64,000 nt of DNA, taken from contig CAVTTP010000008.1 in assembly GCA_963737705.1 (NCBI GenBank), positions 1 to 64,000 of the forward strand. The letters are read 5' to 3'. Below the pieces are notes generated by a model, which was given only the letters and a program-made list of their open reading frames with translations, did not search any database and was not told the origin of the DNA. Below are positions 42,068-51,413 of the stretch, piece after piece. A program made the translations under genes and the position numbers. The stretch is from PALSA-607 sp963737705 (GTDB lineage Bacteria; Actinomycetota; Actinomycetes; Acidothermales; Acidothermaceae). The first letter of the stretch is position 1. Every line of letters begins with the position of its first letter.

Positions 42068-43891
42068 GTGATCGGAGACCCGACCCCCGTGCGCGTGACG
42101 ACCGCCGAGAAGCCGGCCGCGCCATCCTGGCGACCCGCGCATGCGGTAGGGGAGCGCCGGTCGCATCGGCGGTGGGTGCCGCTTGTCGCCGGTGTCTTGA
42201 CGTTCTTGCTCGGCGTGCGCGACATCGCGATGGTCGTGCGGCCGCACCTGTGGGAACGGGTCAAAGTCATCAACCACGTGTTGCCGGGCAAGATCGACCA
42301 GGCCGTGGTGCACGGCGCTGTCGGGGCGACGCTGGTCGTCGCCGGTGCGTTGCTCATCTTGCTCTCGCACGCGCTTCGCCGACGCAAGCGCCGAGCATGG
42401 CGAGCCGTCGTCGCGATCCTTCTCGTCACCGCAACGTTGCACCTCGTGCACGGGCCGATCACCTGGCGCGAGACAGTCGGTTGGCTGCCGCTCGATGCTG
42501 TGTTCGTCATTGCGCTCGTGCTGTACCGCAAAGAGTTCTTTGCCGTCGGCGATCCCCGCACCCGCTGGTTGGCGCTGTGGGCATTCGTGGGGCTTGCCGC
42601 GGGCACCTTCGTGGTCGGCACTCTGCTGATCGAGGTGCGGCCGAACGAGGTTGTTGGATCAGCCGGTTTCCTCACGGTTGCGCAACACGTGCTCTATGGG
42701 ATGGTCGGGATCTCTGGACACATCCAATTCCGTAATGACAGATCGTCTGACCTCATCACCTGGACGCTTGGCACTATGGGCGCCTTCACCGCGTTGACCA
42801 CGGTGTATCTGTTGTTCCGGCCGGCCGAGCCGCGGGCGAGCTTGAGGGCCGACGACGAAGTGCAAATGCGCGACCTGCTGACGAAGAACGGTGAGCTCGA
42901 CTCCCTGGGCTATTTCGCACTGCGCCGCGACAAGAGCGTCATCTGGTCGGCGACGCGAAAGTCATGCATTGCCTACCGGGTGCTGTCTGGAGTCATGCTC
43001 GCGACAGGCGATCCCTTGGGTGACCCCGAGGCATGGCCAGGTGCCATCAAGGAATTCATGGTCGAGGCCGAACGGCACGCGTGGGTGCCTGCCGTCCTGG
43101 CCTGCAGCGAGCTTGGTGGTGACGTGTGGACTCGCGAGACGGAGATGTCGGCGCTCGAGTTCGGCGACGAAGCCATTGTCGATGTCAGCGAGTTCAGCCT
43201 CGACGGTCGCACGATGCGCAACGTGCGACAGATGGTGAATCGCGTCGAGCGCGCCGGCTACACCGCCGAGATCTACCGGGTGCGAGATCTCACTCCTGAG
43301 ATGTCGACGATGTTCCGGCGGCAGGCCGAGTCGTGGCGTGGTGCAGAGACCGAACGCGGCTACTCGATGGCGCTTGGTCGCCTCGGCGACCCCGCCGACG
43401 GCGATTGCGTGGCTGTCGCCGCCATGAAGGACGGTATGTTGCGCGCGTTTCTGTACTTCGTGCCGTGGGGCTCTGACGGGCTCTCACTGGATCTGATGCG
43501 ACGCGACCGGGCCGCGGATCCGGGACTCAACGAGTACCTGATCACGGCGGCTTTGCGGGCTTGTCCTCGTCTTGGGGTGACCCGTATGTCGCTGAACTTC
43601 GCAGTGTTCCGGTCGGCACTCGAGCGCGGCGGCCGACTCGGGGCCGGGCCCGTCATCAGGGCATGGCGCGCGATCCTCGTGTTCGCTTCGCGCTGGTTCC
43701 AGATCGAGTCGCTGTACCGCTTCAACGCGAAGTTCCAGCCGGAGTGGCAGCCGCGCTACATCGTCTTCCCCGGCGCCAGTGATCTGCCGCGTATCGCCAT
43801 CGCCGCACTCGAAGCAGAGGCGTTCATCGTGTGGCCGCACCCGCGTATTCGCCAGCTGCGCAAGCTGATGCGGCTTGGCCCTGCAGCGTGA
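42068..43891 (+). CDS. Lysyl-phosphatidylglycerol synthase-like membrane protein (DUF2156)
   Basis: A 607-residue protein. The N-terminal half has about six membrane helices (roughly residues 35-260). The C-terminal half is a DUF2156 tandem-GNAT-like domain as in MprF, starting near QMRDLLTKNGELDSLGYFAL and including ATGDPLGDPEAW and NVRQMVNRVERAG. MprF-type enzymes transfer lysine from Lys-tRNA to phosphatidylglycerol, changing surface charge and resistance to cationic peptides. Mycobacterial LysX fuses this to a lysyl-tRNA synthetase; here no synthetase domain is attached. The start is GTG at 42068. The stop overlaps folP in GTGA. Confidence 0.87.
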   Translation: MIGDPTPVRVTTAEKPAAPSWRPAHAVGERRSHRRWVPLVAGVLTFLLGVRDIAMVVRPHLWERVKVINHVLPGKIDQAVVHGAVGATLVVAGALLILLSHALRRRKRRAWRAVVAILLVTATLHLVHGPITWRETVGWLPLDAVFVIALVLYRKEFFAVGDPRTRWLALWAFVGLAAGTFVVGTLLIEVRPNEVVGSAGFLTVAQHVLYGMVGISGHIQFRNDRSSDLITWTLGTMGAFTALTTVYLLFRPAEPRASLRADDEVQMRDLLTKNGELDSLGYFALRRDKSVIWSATRKSCIAYRVLSGVMLATGDPLGDPEAWPGAIKEFMVEAERHAWVPAVLACSELGGDVWTRETEMSALEFGDEAIVDVSEFSLDGRTMRNVRQMVNRVERAGYTAEIYRVRDLTPEMSTMFRRQAESWRGAETERGYSMALGRLGDPADGDCVAVAAMKDGMLRAFLYFVPWGSDGLSLDLMRRDRAADPGLNEYLITAALRACPRLGVTRMSLNFAVFRSALERGGRLGAGPVIRAWRAILVFASRWFQIESLYRFNAKFQPEWQPRYIVFPGASDLPRIAIAALEAEAFIVWPHPRIRQLRKLMRLGPAA

Positions 43892-44748
43892 GCCAGTTGG
43901 TGGGCTTTCCCGACTTGGGTCGCTGCCGGGTCATGGGCGTCGTGAACGTCACGCCCGACTCGTTTTCTGACGGCGGCCAGTGGTTCGACGCCGACGCTGC
44001 GATCGAGCACGGGCTCGAACTGGTGGCCGCTGGTGCCGACATCGTCGACGTCGGTGGCGAATCCACCCGGCCGGGCGCTGTGCGGGTCGATGCCGAGGAG
44101 GAGTTGCGTCGGGTCATTCCCGTCATCGACAAGCTTGCGGCGTCTGGAGCAACGGTAAGTGTCGACACCATGCACGCTGATGTCGCGCGTCAGGCAGTTG
44201 ATGCTGGCGCGGTGCTGGTGAACGACGTCAGCGGCGGGCTCGCCGACCCAGCGATGGTGCCATTCATCGCGGCGTCCGGCTTACCGTTCGTCGTCATGCA
44301 TTGGCGAGGGCACAGCGCGGACATGCAGAGGCGCGCGGCGTATGACGACGTCGTCGCTGACGTTCGGCGTGAACTCGAGGCGCGCGTCGCGGCTATCGTC
44401 GACGCCGGCGCGAGTGTTGAGCAACTTGTTCTCGATCCTGGCCTTGGCTTTGCCAAGAGTCCTGACGGTGACGACAACTGGGCGTTGCTCCGCAATCTCG
44501 ACGCCTTGATGTCCCTCGACCGGCCGGTGTTGATTGGCGCTTCGCGCAAAGCATTCCTTGGCCGGCTACTTGCGCACGACGGCGTGCCCCGACCTCCAGC
44601 TGAGCGTGACCATGCCAGCTCTGCCGTCACTGCATTGGCGGCTGCTGCGGGCGCGTGGGCGGTGCGGGTGCATGACGTCGTCGCAGACGTTGATGCAGTG
44701 CGCGTCGCGGCGCGTTGGAGCACAGGTGAACGGAGCACAGGGCTGTGA
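43888..44748 (+). CDS. folP: Dihydropteroate synthase
   Basis: 286 residues from the GTG at 43888, which overlaps the previous stop. It joins 4-aminobenzoate to dihydropterin pyrophosphate and is the sulfonamide target. VMGVVNVTPDSFSDGG and DVGGESTRPGA are the two family signatures; LDPGLGFAKS and IGASRKAFLG follow in order. It is the first of three genes with four-base overlaps (folP-folB-folK). The last ten residues contain a 15-bp duplication (STGERSTGL). Confidence 0.97.
   Translation: MSQLVGFPDLGRCRVMGVVNVTPDSFSDGGQWFDADAAIEHGLELVAAGADIVDVGGESTRPGAVRVDAEEELRRVIPVIDKLAASGATVSVDTMHADVARQAVDAGAVLVNDVSGGLADPAMVPFIAASGLPFVVMHWRGHSADMQRRAAYDDVVADVRRELEARVAAIVDAGASVEQLVLDPGLGFAKSPDGDDNWALLRNLDALMSLDRPVLIGASRKAFLGRLLAHDGVPRPPAERDHASSAVTALAAAAGAWAVRVHDVVADVDAVRVAARWSTGERSTGL
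44717..44746. repeat. 15-bp tandem duplication at the folP 3' end
   Basis: GGAGCACAGGTGAAC (44717-44731) and GGAGCACAGGGCTGT (44732-44746). It is in frame and runs up to the stop codon and the folB GTG start. Confidence 0.75.
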
Positions 44749-45128
44749 GCGACCGCATCGAGCTGCGCGGCCTGCTTGTCCGCGGACACCACGGCGTGTT
44801 CGAGTCCGAACGAGCGGAAGGCCAGGACTTCGTCGTCGATGTCGCACTTGACGTCGACATCTCGGCTGCCGCTCGGTCGGACGACTTGGCCGACACCACC
44901 GACTACGGTGCGCTTGCACTCACCATTGCCGCCATCGTGTCTGGCGAGCCGGTGAATCTACTTGAGACACTTGCTGACCGCATCGCGACGGCCTGCTTGG
45001 CTGATCTGCGCGTGACATCGGTCGAGGTCAGCGTGCACAAGCCCGCGGCGCCGATTCCCCTGACATTCGATGACGTGGTCGTCACCATCGTGCGTGGCAG
45101 GGCGTCTCACGATAAGAACAGCGCATGA
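44745..45128 (+). CDS. folB: Dihydroneopterin aldolase
   Basis: 127 residues. It converts dihydroneopterin to hydroxymethyl-dihydropterin and glycolaldehyde. RGHHGVFESERAEGQDFVVD near residues 14-33 carries the conserved Glu, and VEVSVHKPAAPI near the C-terminus holds the catalytic Lys. The start is GTG at 44745, overlapping folP; the end overlaps folK, both by four bases. Confidence 0.95.
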   Translation: MSDRIELRGLLVRGHHGVFESERAEGQDFVVDVALDVDISAAARSDDLADTTDYGALALTIAAIVSGEPVNLLETLADRIATACLADLRVTSVEVSVHKPAAPIPLTFDDVVVTIVRGRASHDKNSA

Positions 45129-45643
45129 GGGCGGTGCTCGCGTTAGGCGCCAACCTTGGGGATCGGGCCGCAACGCTACAAGCTGCGCTCGACGGACTCG
45201 CTGCGCAAACGCAGGTGGTCGCAGTGTCGGCAATCTTTGAGACCGCGCCCGTGGGCGGTCCAGCTCAGCCCGACTTCTACAACGCGGTCGTGCTCGTCGA
45301 CACACCATTGACCGCGTCGGATTTGCTGGCCGTCGCACATTCCCTTGAAGCCGCTGCGGGTCGGGTGCGGCTCGAGCATTGGGGCCCCCGAACGCTGGAC
45401 GTCGATGTGCTGGCCTACGGCGATGAGCGAAGCGACGATCCAGATCTGACACTGCCGCACCCGCGTGCGCACGAGCGCGCCTTCGTCGTACTGCCGTGGT
45501 TGGAGGTCGAACCGGACGGCGCCATAGACGGCTACGGGACGCTCAAGGAGTTGGCCACGAAGCTTGGCACTGATGGGGTGCGCCGACTCGATGCGCCGGT
45601 ACTTCGAACACCTCGACTTCCGTCTGCGGGTGTTGTCACGTGA
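45125..45643 (+). CDS. folK: 2-amino-4-hydroxy-6-hydroxymethyldihydropteridine pyrophosphokinase
   Basis: 172 residues. It transfers pyrophosphate from ATP to hydroxymethyl-dihydropterin to give the FolP substrate. ALGANLGDRAATLQAAL is at the N-terminus, and RTLDVDVLAYGDE carries the paired magnesium-binding Asp residues. The ATG overlaps folB in ATGA and the stop overlaps the DUF3180 gene. Confidence 0.95.
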   Translation: MRAVLALGANLGDRAATLQAALDGLAAQTQVVAVSAIFETAPVGGPAQPDFYNAVVLVDTPLTASDLLAVAHSLEAAAGRVRLEHWGPRTLDVDVLAYGDERSDDPDLTLPHPRAHERAFVVLPWLEVEPDGAIDGYGTLKELATKLGTDGVRRLDAPVLRTPRLPSAGVVT

Positions 45644-46089
45644 CCCCCACCCGCACGTCGATCCTTGCTGCGCTCGCGGTTGGCGTGGGCCTCGTAAGTT
45701 GGCTCCTCGTGCGCGCGTATTACAGTTCGCTACCCGCGTTGCCGATCGTCGGACCGATCTCGCTCGTTCTCCTCGCCGGCTTCGAGATGACGTACGGATT
45801 CTCCGTTCGCTCGCGACTGCGCAACCCCGGCAACCGGCCGCTCGAACCGCTGTTCGTGGCCAAGCTCGCCGTCCTTGCAAAGGCGAGCAGTCATGCGGCC
45901 GCGATCATCGCCGGGCTGTACGGCGGGTTCCTCGTCTACACGCTGACGAAACTCGGAAATCCACGAGTCAACGACGACAGCCGCGCGAGTGGGCTCAGTG
46001 TCGTCGCCTCGCTTGCCCTGGTCGGGGCGGCGCTCTTCCTTGAATACAGTTGCCGCGTCCCACGGGAGCCTGATGAGCGCAGCCGTTAA
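45640..46089 (+). CDS. DUF3180 membrane protein
   Basis: A 149-residue protein with four predicted membrane helices (about 9-28, 35-53, 78-101 and 119-137). MTPTRTSILAALAVGVGLVS and SHAAAIIAGLYGGF are typical of DUF3180, which follows folK throughout the actinobacteria. The function is unknown. The start is GTG at 45640, overlapping folK. Confidence 0.9.
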   Translation: MTPTRTSILAALAVGVGLVSWLLVRAYYSSLPALPIVGPISLVLLAGFEMTYGFSVRSRLRNPGNRPLEPLFVAKLAVLAKASSHAAAIIAGLYGGFLVYTLTKLGNPRVNDDSRASGLSVVASLALVGAALFLEYSCRVPREPDERSR

Positions 46090-46110
46090 CCCGATGCGTG
46101 CGGCGCTACT

Positions 46111-46608
46111 GTGAACGTCATGCAGGAAGCGTTCGCTTCGCCCGTCGAGAGTTGGGTGCGCGTCTCCACCAAGATGCGCACGATGCGCCGGGCCTTGCTT
46201 GTCGCGTTGGGCGTCGTGGTGGCGCTGGCGGCAGCCGTTATCTCCGTGGTTGCGGGGTCGGTTCTGGCTGCCGTCGTGGCGGTTGTCGTGGTGATCGCGA
46301 TCTGCGCAGTCGTTTTTGTGGTCATCGGGCGCAACTACGACTCGTGGGGGTACGCAGAGCGTGGTGCTGACCTGCTGGTGACGCATGGCGTCATGTGGCG
46401 CCGGCTCGTCGTCGTCCCGTATGGCCGCATGCAACTGGTCGATGTCACGGCGGGTCCGATCGAACGCAAGTTCGGCATCTCAACGTTGCGGTTGCACACC
46501 GCGTCTGCCGGGACTGACGCGCGGATCCACGGACTCACCCCGGCCGAAGCCAACAGGTTGCGCGACCGCCTCGCCGCGCTCGGCGAATCGCAATCGGCCG
46601 GGCTGTGA
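46111..46608 (+). CDS. Bacterial PH domain (bPH2) membrane protein, YdbS-like
   Basis: A 165-residue protein. Two hydrophobic segments (about 27-48 and 49-72) form a membrane hairpin, followed by a bPH2 domain with RMQLVDVTAGPIERKFGIST, the usual core. Proteins of this type occur in pairs with a larger YdbT-like partner, as here. The role is not known; in Bacillus the pair affects resistance to antimicrobials. The start is GTG at 46111, and the end overlaps the next gene by four bases. Confidence 0.85.
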   Translation: MNVMQEAFASPVESWVRVSTKMRTMRRALLVALGVVVALAAAVISVVAGSVLAAVVAVVVVIAICAVVFVVIGRNYDSWGYAERGADLLVTHGVMWRRLVVVPYGRMQLVDVTAGPIERKFGISTLRLHTASAGTDARIHGLTPAEANRLRDRLAALGESQSAGL

Positions 46609-47969
46609 CCGCACCGGACAGTCAGGCCCTCTCTCGGGACGAAAGCGGGCACGCACGCGGTGGGCGCCTGCATCCCCTGACGCCGATTGTTCGAGCAGCA
46701 AGGGTGCTCGTGTCGTTGGCTGCGGTGGGCACCTACAACCTGGAAAAAGTCCGGCATGCCGGCTGGTGGTTACCGGTGATCGTGGTCGGCGTTCTGCTCG
46801 TCGGATTAGTCGCCAGCGCGCTCTCGTGGGCTTTCACCAGATTTTCCATCGACGGTGGCGAAGTACACATCGATTCCGGTGTGCTGTTCCGGCGGTCGCG
46901 CCAAGTACGCATCGACAGGCTGCAGGCGATCGACATCGTGCAGCCGTTGCTGGCGCGCGCACTCGGACTCGCCGAGTTAAAGCTCGACATGGCCGGCGGT
47001 TCGGAGGGTCGGGTGCGGTTGGGCTACTTGCGGCTCGACGAGGCACAGGCATTGCGGGCTGCGTTGCTCGCGATGGCCGCCGGTCTCGACCACCGCACCC
47101 CCGAAGCGCCGCAGCGGCCGTTGGTGCATTGCTCGGGCGGTCAGATCGTGGGTAGTGCACTTCTCTCGACGCCGGCGTTGATCGGCTTCATCTGGGTCGC
47201 CGCGTTTTTAGCGGGTGCGATCGCGTCGCGCCATCCGGGCGTCTTCACCGGCGCGCTGGCCGGTGTTGTCAGCGTATTCAGTGCAGTGTGGCAGACGATC
47301 CAGCGGCATTTCGGTTTCACCGTGGCCGATTCGCCCGACGGCTTACGCCTGCGGCATGGTCTTTTCGAGACGCGAGCGCAGACGGTCCCGCCAGGTCGGG
47401 TGCAGGCCGTTCGCATCGTGCAGCCGTTGATGTGGCGGGTCTTCGGTTGGGTGCGCGTCGACGCGAACATCGCCGGCTATGCAGGGCATCGCGCGGAGGA
47501 CGGCCGCGAGCACAACTCGGTGCTGCTGCCAGTGGGTTCGCGCGAGCAGGCGTTGCTCGTCGTCAGTCGTGCGTTGCCAGGGGTCGACATCGACGCGGTT
47601 CCCATGACACGGGTGCCGGGCCGGGCGAAGTGGCGCTCGCCGTTGCTCTGGTGGACCTACCGCGCGGGCGCCGACGAGGCGATCGTCAGCGTACGCAGTG
47701 GGCTGCTAACCAAGGTGCACGCCGTCATGCGGCACGAGAAGATTCAGAGCGTGCGGTTGTCCGTCGGACCGTGGCAACGCGCGCTTCGACTCGCGACGGT
47801 GCACGTCGACTCGACGAAGGGTCCAGTCGATGTGGTGCTGCGTCATCGCGACCTCGGTGAGGGTCGCCGCATTGTCGATGCCGAAGTGGTGTGGGCCGAA
47901 CGCGGCCGTGCGCTGCGCATGCCCGATCGGTGGATGACAACGAATTCGGGTCCTGCCACAACCGGGTAG
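46605..47969 (+). CDS. PH domain-containing membrane protein, YdbT-like
   Basis: A 454-residue protein with two bPH2 units. Membrane segments lie at about 48-80 and 188-230. The first bPH2 core, SRQVRIDRLQAIDIVQPLLA, is near residue 98-117 and the second, RVQAVRIVQPLMWRVFGW, near 265-282; a third related stretch occurs near KIQSVRLSVGPWQRAL. It is coupled to the small bPH2 gene upstream by a GTGA overlap. The two probably form one membrane complex. Confidence 0.85.
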   Translation: MTAPDSQALSRDESGHARGGRLHPLTPIVRAARVLVSLAAVGTYNLEKVRHAGWWLPVIVVGVLLVGLVASALSWAFTRFSIDGGEVHIDSGVLFRRSRQVRIDRLQAIDIVQPLLARALGLAELKLDMAGGSEGRVRLGYLRLDEAQALRAALLAMAAGLDHRTPEAPQRPLVHCSGGQIVGSALLSTPALIGFIWVAAFLAGAIASRHPGVFTGALAGVVSVFSAVWQTIQRHFGFTVADSPDGLRLRHGLFETRAQTVPPGRVQAVRIVQPLMWRVFGWVRVDANIAGYAGHRAEDGREHNSVLLPVGSREQALLVVSRALPGVDIDAVPMTRVPGRAKWRSPLLWWTYRAGADEAIVSVRSGLLTKVHAVMRHEKIQSVRLSVGPWQRALRLATVHVDSTKGPVDVVLRHRDLGEGRRIVDAEVVWAERGRALRMPDRWMTTNSGPATTG

Positions 47970-48031
47970 GCTCGGCGGGGTCCGGTACCCACGGTGTGGT
48001 CTAAAACTGCCAAGGACTGGAACTACCGATT

Positions 48032-48934
48032 GTGAGTCAGTTCGCCCCGCACACCAGGCCCGGCCGCTTAGCCGTCGGCGTCATCTCCGCAGGCCGCGTC
48101 GGCGCGGTGCTCGGTGCCGCACTTGCCCGAGCAGGTCACCGGGTTGTCGCCGTGTCAGCTGTGTCATCGGCGTCGCGCCGTCGTGCCTCGTCGTTGCTGC
48201 CCGACGTCGCGCTCCGTACCCCCGACGAGATCGGGCCGGACGTCGACCTGTTGCTGCTTGCGGTACCCGACGACGCACTGCCAGCACTCGTCGAAGGTCT
48301 CGTCAACGCCGACGCGTTGCATGCCGGACAGTTCGTGATGCACACGTCTGGCCGCTACGGCATTGACGTGTTGTCGCCGGCGACCGCGATAGGCACCCTG
48401 CCCCTCGCGCTGCACCCGGTCATGACTTTCACTGGCACCAGCATCGACCTCGACCGACTCACCGGTGTGTGCTTCGGCGTGACATCCGTGCCTGTTCTTC
48501 GACCCGTCGCCGAAGCGCTCGTGCTCGAGATGGGTGGCGAGCCGGTCTGGATCGACGAGGCAGATCGGGTGCTTTACCACGCGGCGCTCGCGCACGGCGC
48601 GAACCATCTCGTGACCCTGGTCGCCTCATCGATGGACCTCCTTCGTGCAGCCGGTGTCGAGAATCCGCAGCGGCTGCTCGGGCCGTTGCTATCGGCGGCG
48701 CTCGACAACGCCTTGCGTCACGGTGACGCCGGGCTGACCGGGCCTGTCGTTCGCGGTGACGCCGGTACCGTCGCCGCGCATGTCGACGCGCTGATGCGGG
48801 TTAGTCCGGAAACCGCCGCTGCATACATCGCGATGGCGAGGCTAACCGCCGACCGCGCCCTTGCCGCCGGGCTGTTGCCCGCCGACGACGCGGCCGCCCT
48901 CCTCGGCGTCCTGTCTCGAAGGTCGAACTCGTGA
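48032..48934 (+). CDS. Rossmann-fold protein (DUF2520), ketopantoate-reductase-like
   Basis: A 300-residue protein with an N-terminal NAD(P)-binding fold (VGVISAGRVGAVLGAALARA, residues about 15-34) and a C-terminal DUF2520 helical domain. GTLPLALHPVMTFTG and AALAHGANHLVTLVASSMDL are typical of the family that precedes panC in actinobacteria. Its position suggests a dehydrogenase in pantothenate synthesis, perhaps replacing PanE, but this is inference. The start is GTG at 48032; it overlaps panC by four bases. Confidence 0.85.
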   Translation: MSQFAPHTRPGRLAVGVISAGRVGAVLGAALARAGHRVVAVSAVSSASRRRASSLLPDVALRTPDEIGPDVDLLLLAVPDDALPALVEGLVNADALHAGQFVMHTSGRYGIDVLSPATAIGTLPLALHPVMTFTGTSIDLDRLTGVCFGVTSVPVLRPVAEALVLEMGGEPVWIDEADRVLYHAALAHGANHLVTLVASSMDLLRAAGVENPQRLLGPLLSAALDNALRHGDAGLTGPVVRGDAGTVAAHVDALMRVSPETAAAYIAMARLTADRALAAGLLPADDAAALLGVLSRRSNS

Positions 48935-49782
48935 CTGCCGTCGCCCGCACTCGTGCCGAGCTCGCTGCCGCACGCGCGACGTTAGGCCCGACGATTGCTC
49001 TCGTGCCGACACTCGGCGCGTTGCACGAAGGGCATCGCTCGCTACTGCGACGGGCTCGCGAAATCGCCGACCAGACGGTCGTCAGCATCTTTGTCAATCC
49101 GCTGCAGTTCGCGGCTGATGAAGATCTCGATCGCTACCCGCGCCCGCTCGAGGCGGATCTCGCGATGTGCGCCGACGAAGGTGTTGCGTTGGCGTTCGTG
49201 CCGAGTCGCACCGAGATGTATCCGCGCGAGCCCGTGGTCCGAGTGGCTGCGGGCGCGATGGGTCAACGATTCGAGGGAGCGAGCCGCCCAGGGCACTTCG
49301 ACGGGGTGCTGACTGTGGTGGCAAAGCTGTTCGGACTCGTGCGCCCTGACGTCGCGGTGTTTGGCCGCAAGGACGCCCAGCAACTCGCGCTCGTGCGGGC
49401 GATGGTCGCCGATCTTGACCTGCCGGTCCGCATCGACGCTGCACCGCTCATTCGGGACGTCGACGGGCTCGCGCTGTCGAGCCGCAACGCTTACCTGACG
49501 GCGCAGGATCGGGTCGCAGCGCTCGCGTTGTCGCGCGCACTGCAGGCCGGCGTTCAGGTCGCCAGGGGCGGTTCGGCGCCAGCCGCCATCGTGGCCGCCG
49601 CCCGCGAGGTGCTCGACCGCGAGGGCGGGCTGGAAACCGATTACGTCGCGCTCGTCGACCCCGATACGTTCGACGATCTCGACCCGAGCGCGAAAGCGGT
49701 TCGCCCGGCAGTGCTTGCGGTGGCCGCTCGCGTGGGGCGGACCAGGTTGATCGACAATGAGTCTGTGGAGGTGACCGGGTGA
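48931..49782 (+). CDS. panC: Pantothenate synthetase
   Basis: 283 residues. It condenses pantoate and beta-alanine with ATP to give pantothenate. The HIGH-like motif is H32-E-G-H35 in PTLGALHEGHRSLL; VFGRKDAQQL and SSRNAYLTAQDR (the KMSKS-like loop) follow. The start is GTG at 48931, overlapping the previous gene. In many actinobacteria panD follows directly; here nadB does, so the beta-alanine source must be encoded elsewhere. Confidence 0.97.
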   Translation: MTAVARTRAELAAARATLGPTIALVPTLGALHEGHRSLLRRAREIADQTVVSIFVNPLQFAADEDLDRYPRPLEADLAMCADEGVALAFVPSRTEMYPREPVVRVAAGAMGQRFEGASRPGHFDGVLTVVAKLFGLVRPDVAVFGRKDAQQLALVRAMVADLDLPVRIDAAPLIRDVDGLALSSRNAYLTAQDRVAALALSRALQAGVQVARGGSAPAAIVAAAREVLDREGGLETDYVALVDPDTFDDLDPSAKAVRPAVLAVAARVGRTRLIDNESVEVTG

Positions 49783-51413
49783 GCCTGATTCAGCGGCTGG
49801 CTGCCCCAGAACCGGGCTGGACAGCGCGCGCCGACATCGTGGTTGTCGGCAGCGGGATCGCCGGCCTGACCACTGCCCTGAAGGCTCGGCGCGCTGGCAC
49901 TGTGCTGCTCGTCACGAAGACCGAACTCGACGCCGGCTCGACTCGCTGGGCGCAGGGTGGCATCGCCGCCGCACTCGGCCCAGGCGACAGCCCTGCCGAC
50001 CACCTGACCGACACGCTCGTTGCGGGCGCCGGCCTGTGCGACGAGGAAGCAGTACGGGTGCTGGTCACCGAAGGGCCGGATCTCGTCCGCGAACTCGTCG
50101 AGCTCGGAACCCGCTTCGACCGCGACAACGCAGGCGACCTCGCACTGACTCGCGAGGGCGGTCACTTGCGACGCCGCATCGCGCATCGGGGCGACGCAAC
50201 AGGGGCGGAGATCGAGCGCGCGCTGATCGCCGCGGTCAAGGCGACCGAAGGCATCGAGATCATCGAGCACGCGCTCGTGATCGACCTGCTGAAGACCGTC
50301 GACGGCCGGGCCTGCGGTGTGACCCTGCACGTGATTGGAGCGGGTCGTCGTGACGGCGTCGGAGCTGTTCTCGGCCGCGCTGTCGTACTCGCGACAGGTG
50401 GTCTCGGGCAGGTGTTCGCATCGACGACCAACCCGCCGGTGGCGACCGGCGACGGCGTCGCGCTCGCACTACGTGCGGGTGCCAGCGTGACCGACATGGA
50501 GTTCGTCCAGTTCCACCCGACCGTGTTGTGGCTCGGGCCTGGTGCGGCCGGACAGCAGCCGCTGATCTCCGAAGCATTGCGCGGTGAGGGTGCGGTGCTC
50601 ATCGACGTGCTCGGCCGTCGCTTCATGGTCGGCCAGCACCCGCTGGCTGAGCTCGCGCCGCGCTATGTCGTTGCGCAGGCGATCGTGCGCCAACTTCGCG
50701 CGACCGGTGCAGATCATGTGCTGCTCGATGCTCGCGGAGTGCCCGATCTCGCTGAGCGCTTTCCGACCATTACCGCGTCGTGTCGCGCGAATGGTATCGA
50801 TCCGGTGACGACACCGATCCCCGTCGTGCCCGGTGCTCATCACGCGAGCGGTGGAGTGCGCACCGATCTGTTCGGCCGCACCAACGTCCCTGGTTTGTAC
50901 GCGTGCGGCGAGGTGGCGTGTACCGGAGTGCACGGCGCGAACCGGCTGGCCTCGAACAGCCTGCTCGAGGGGTTGGTGTTCGCGGCTCGGATCGCCGACG
51001 AGTTGGCACGGTCGTTGCCGCCGACAGGCGAACCTGCCATCGATAGGCGGCACGCCGGGTTGCTGCCGGCTTCAGCACTTGTGGGCGTCCAAGCCGCCAT
51101 GACTGCCGGTGCTGGTGTGCTGCGCAACGCTGACAGCCTCGCTTCCGCTGCCGCGGCGCTGGACCGGATTGGCGCTGACGATTCGATTGTCGAGCCGTGC
51201 GTCGAGGCATGGGAGGCGACCAACTTGCACACGGTCGCGAACGCGCTCGTCGCTGGCGCTCAGCTGCGTGCTGAAACGCGCGGCTGTCACTGGCGCGAGG
51301 ACTATCCCGAGACGTCGCCTGCTTGGCGCGGGCATCTGGTGACGTCACTCCTCGATGACGGCGTAACGGAAACGGTGTTCGAGGCTGCGCCCGTCGTCGT
51401 ACTGACTCCATGA
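49779..51413 (+). CDS. nadB: L-aspartate oxidase
   Basis: 544 residues. A flavoprotein that oxidises L-aspartate to iminoaspartate in NAD synthesis. The FAD motif VVVGSGIAGLTTAL starts at residue 21. STRWAQGGIAAAL, HRGDATGAEIERAL and MEFVQFHPTVLW mark the substrate region shared with fumarate reductases. The start is GTG at 49779, overlapping panC; the end overlaps nadC. NadA (quinolinate synthase) is not in the window. Confidence 0.96.
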   Translation: MSLIQRLAAPEPGWTARADIVVVGSGIAGLTTALKARRAGTVLLVTKTELDAGSTRWAQGGIAAALGPGDSPADHLTDTLVAGAGLCDEEAVRVLVTEGPDLVRELVELGTRFDRDNAGDLALTREGGHLRRRIAHRGDATGAEIERALIAAVKATEGIEIIEHALVIDLLKTVDGRACGVTLHVIGAGRRDGVGAVLGRAVVLATGGLGQVFASTTNPPVATGDGVALALRAGASVTDMEFVQFHPTVLWLGPGAAGQQPLISEALRGEGAVLIDVLGRRFMVGQHPLAELAPRYVVAQAIVRQLRATGADHVLLDARGVPDLAERFPTITASCRANGIDPVTTPIPVVPGAHHASGGVRTDLFGRTNVPGLYACGEVACTGVHGANRLASNSLLEGLVFAARIADELARSLPPTGEPAIDRRHAGLLPASALVGVQAAMTAGAGVLRNADSLASAAAALDRIGADDSIVEPCVEAWEATNLHTVANALVAGAQLRAETRGCHWREDYPETSPAWRGHLVTSLLDDGVTETVFEAAPVVVLTP

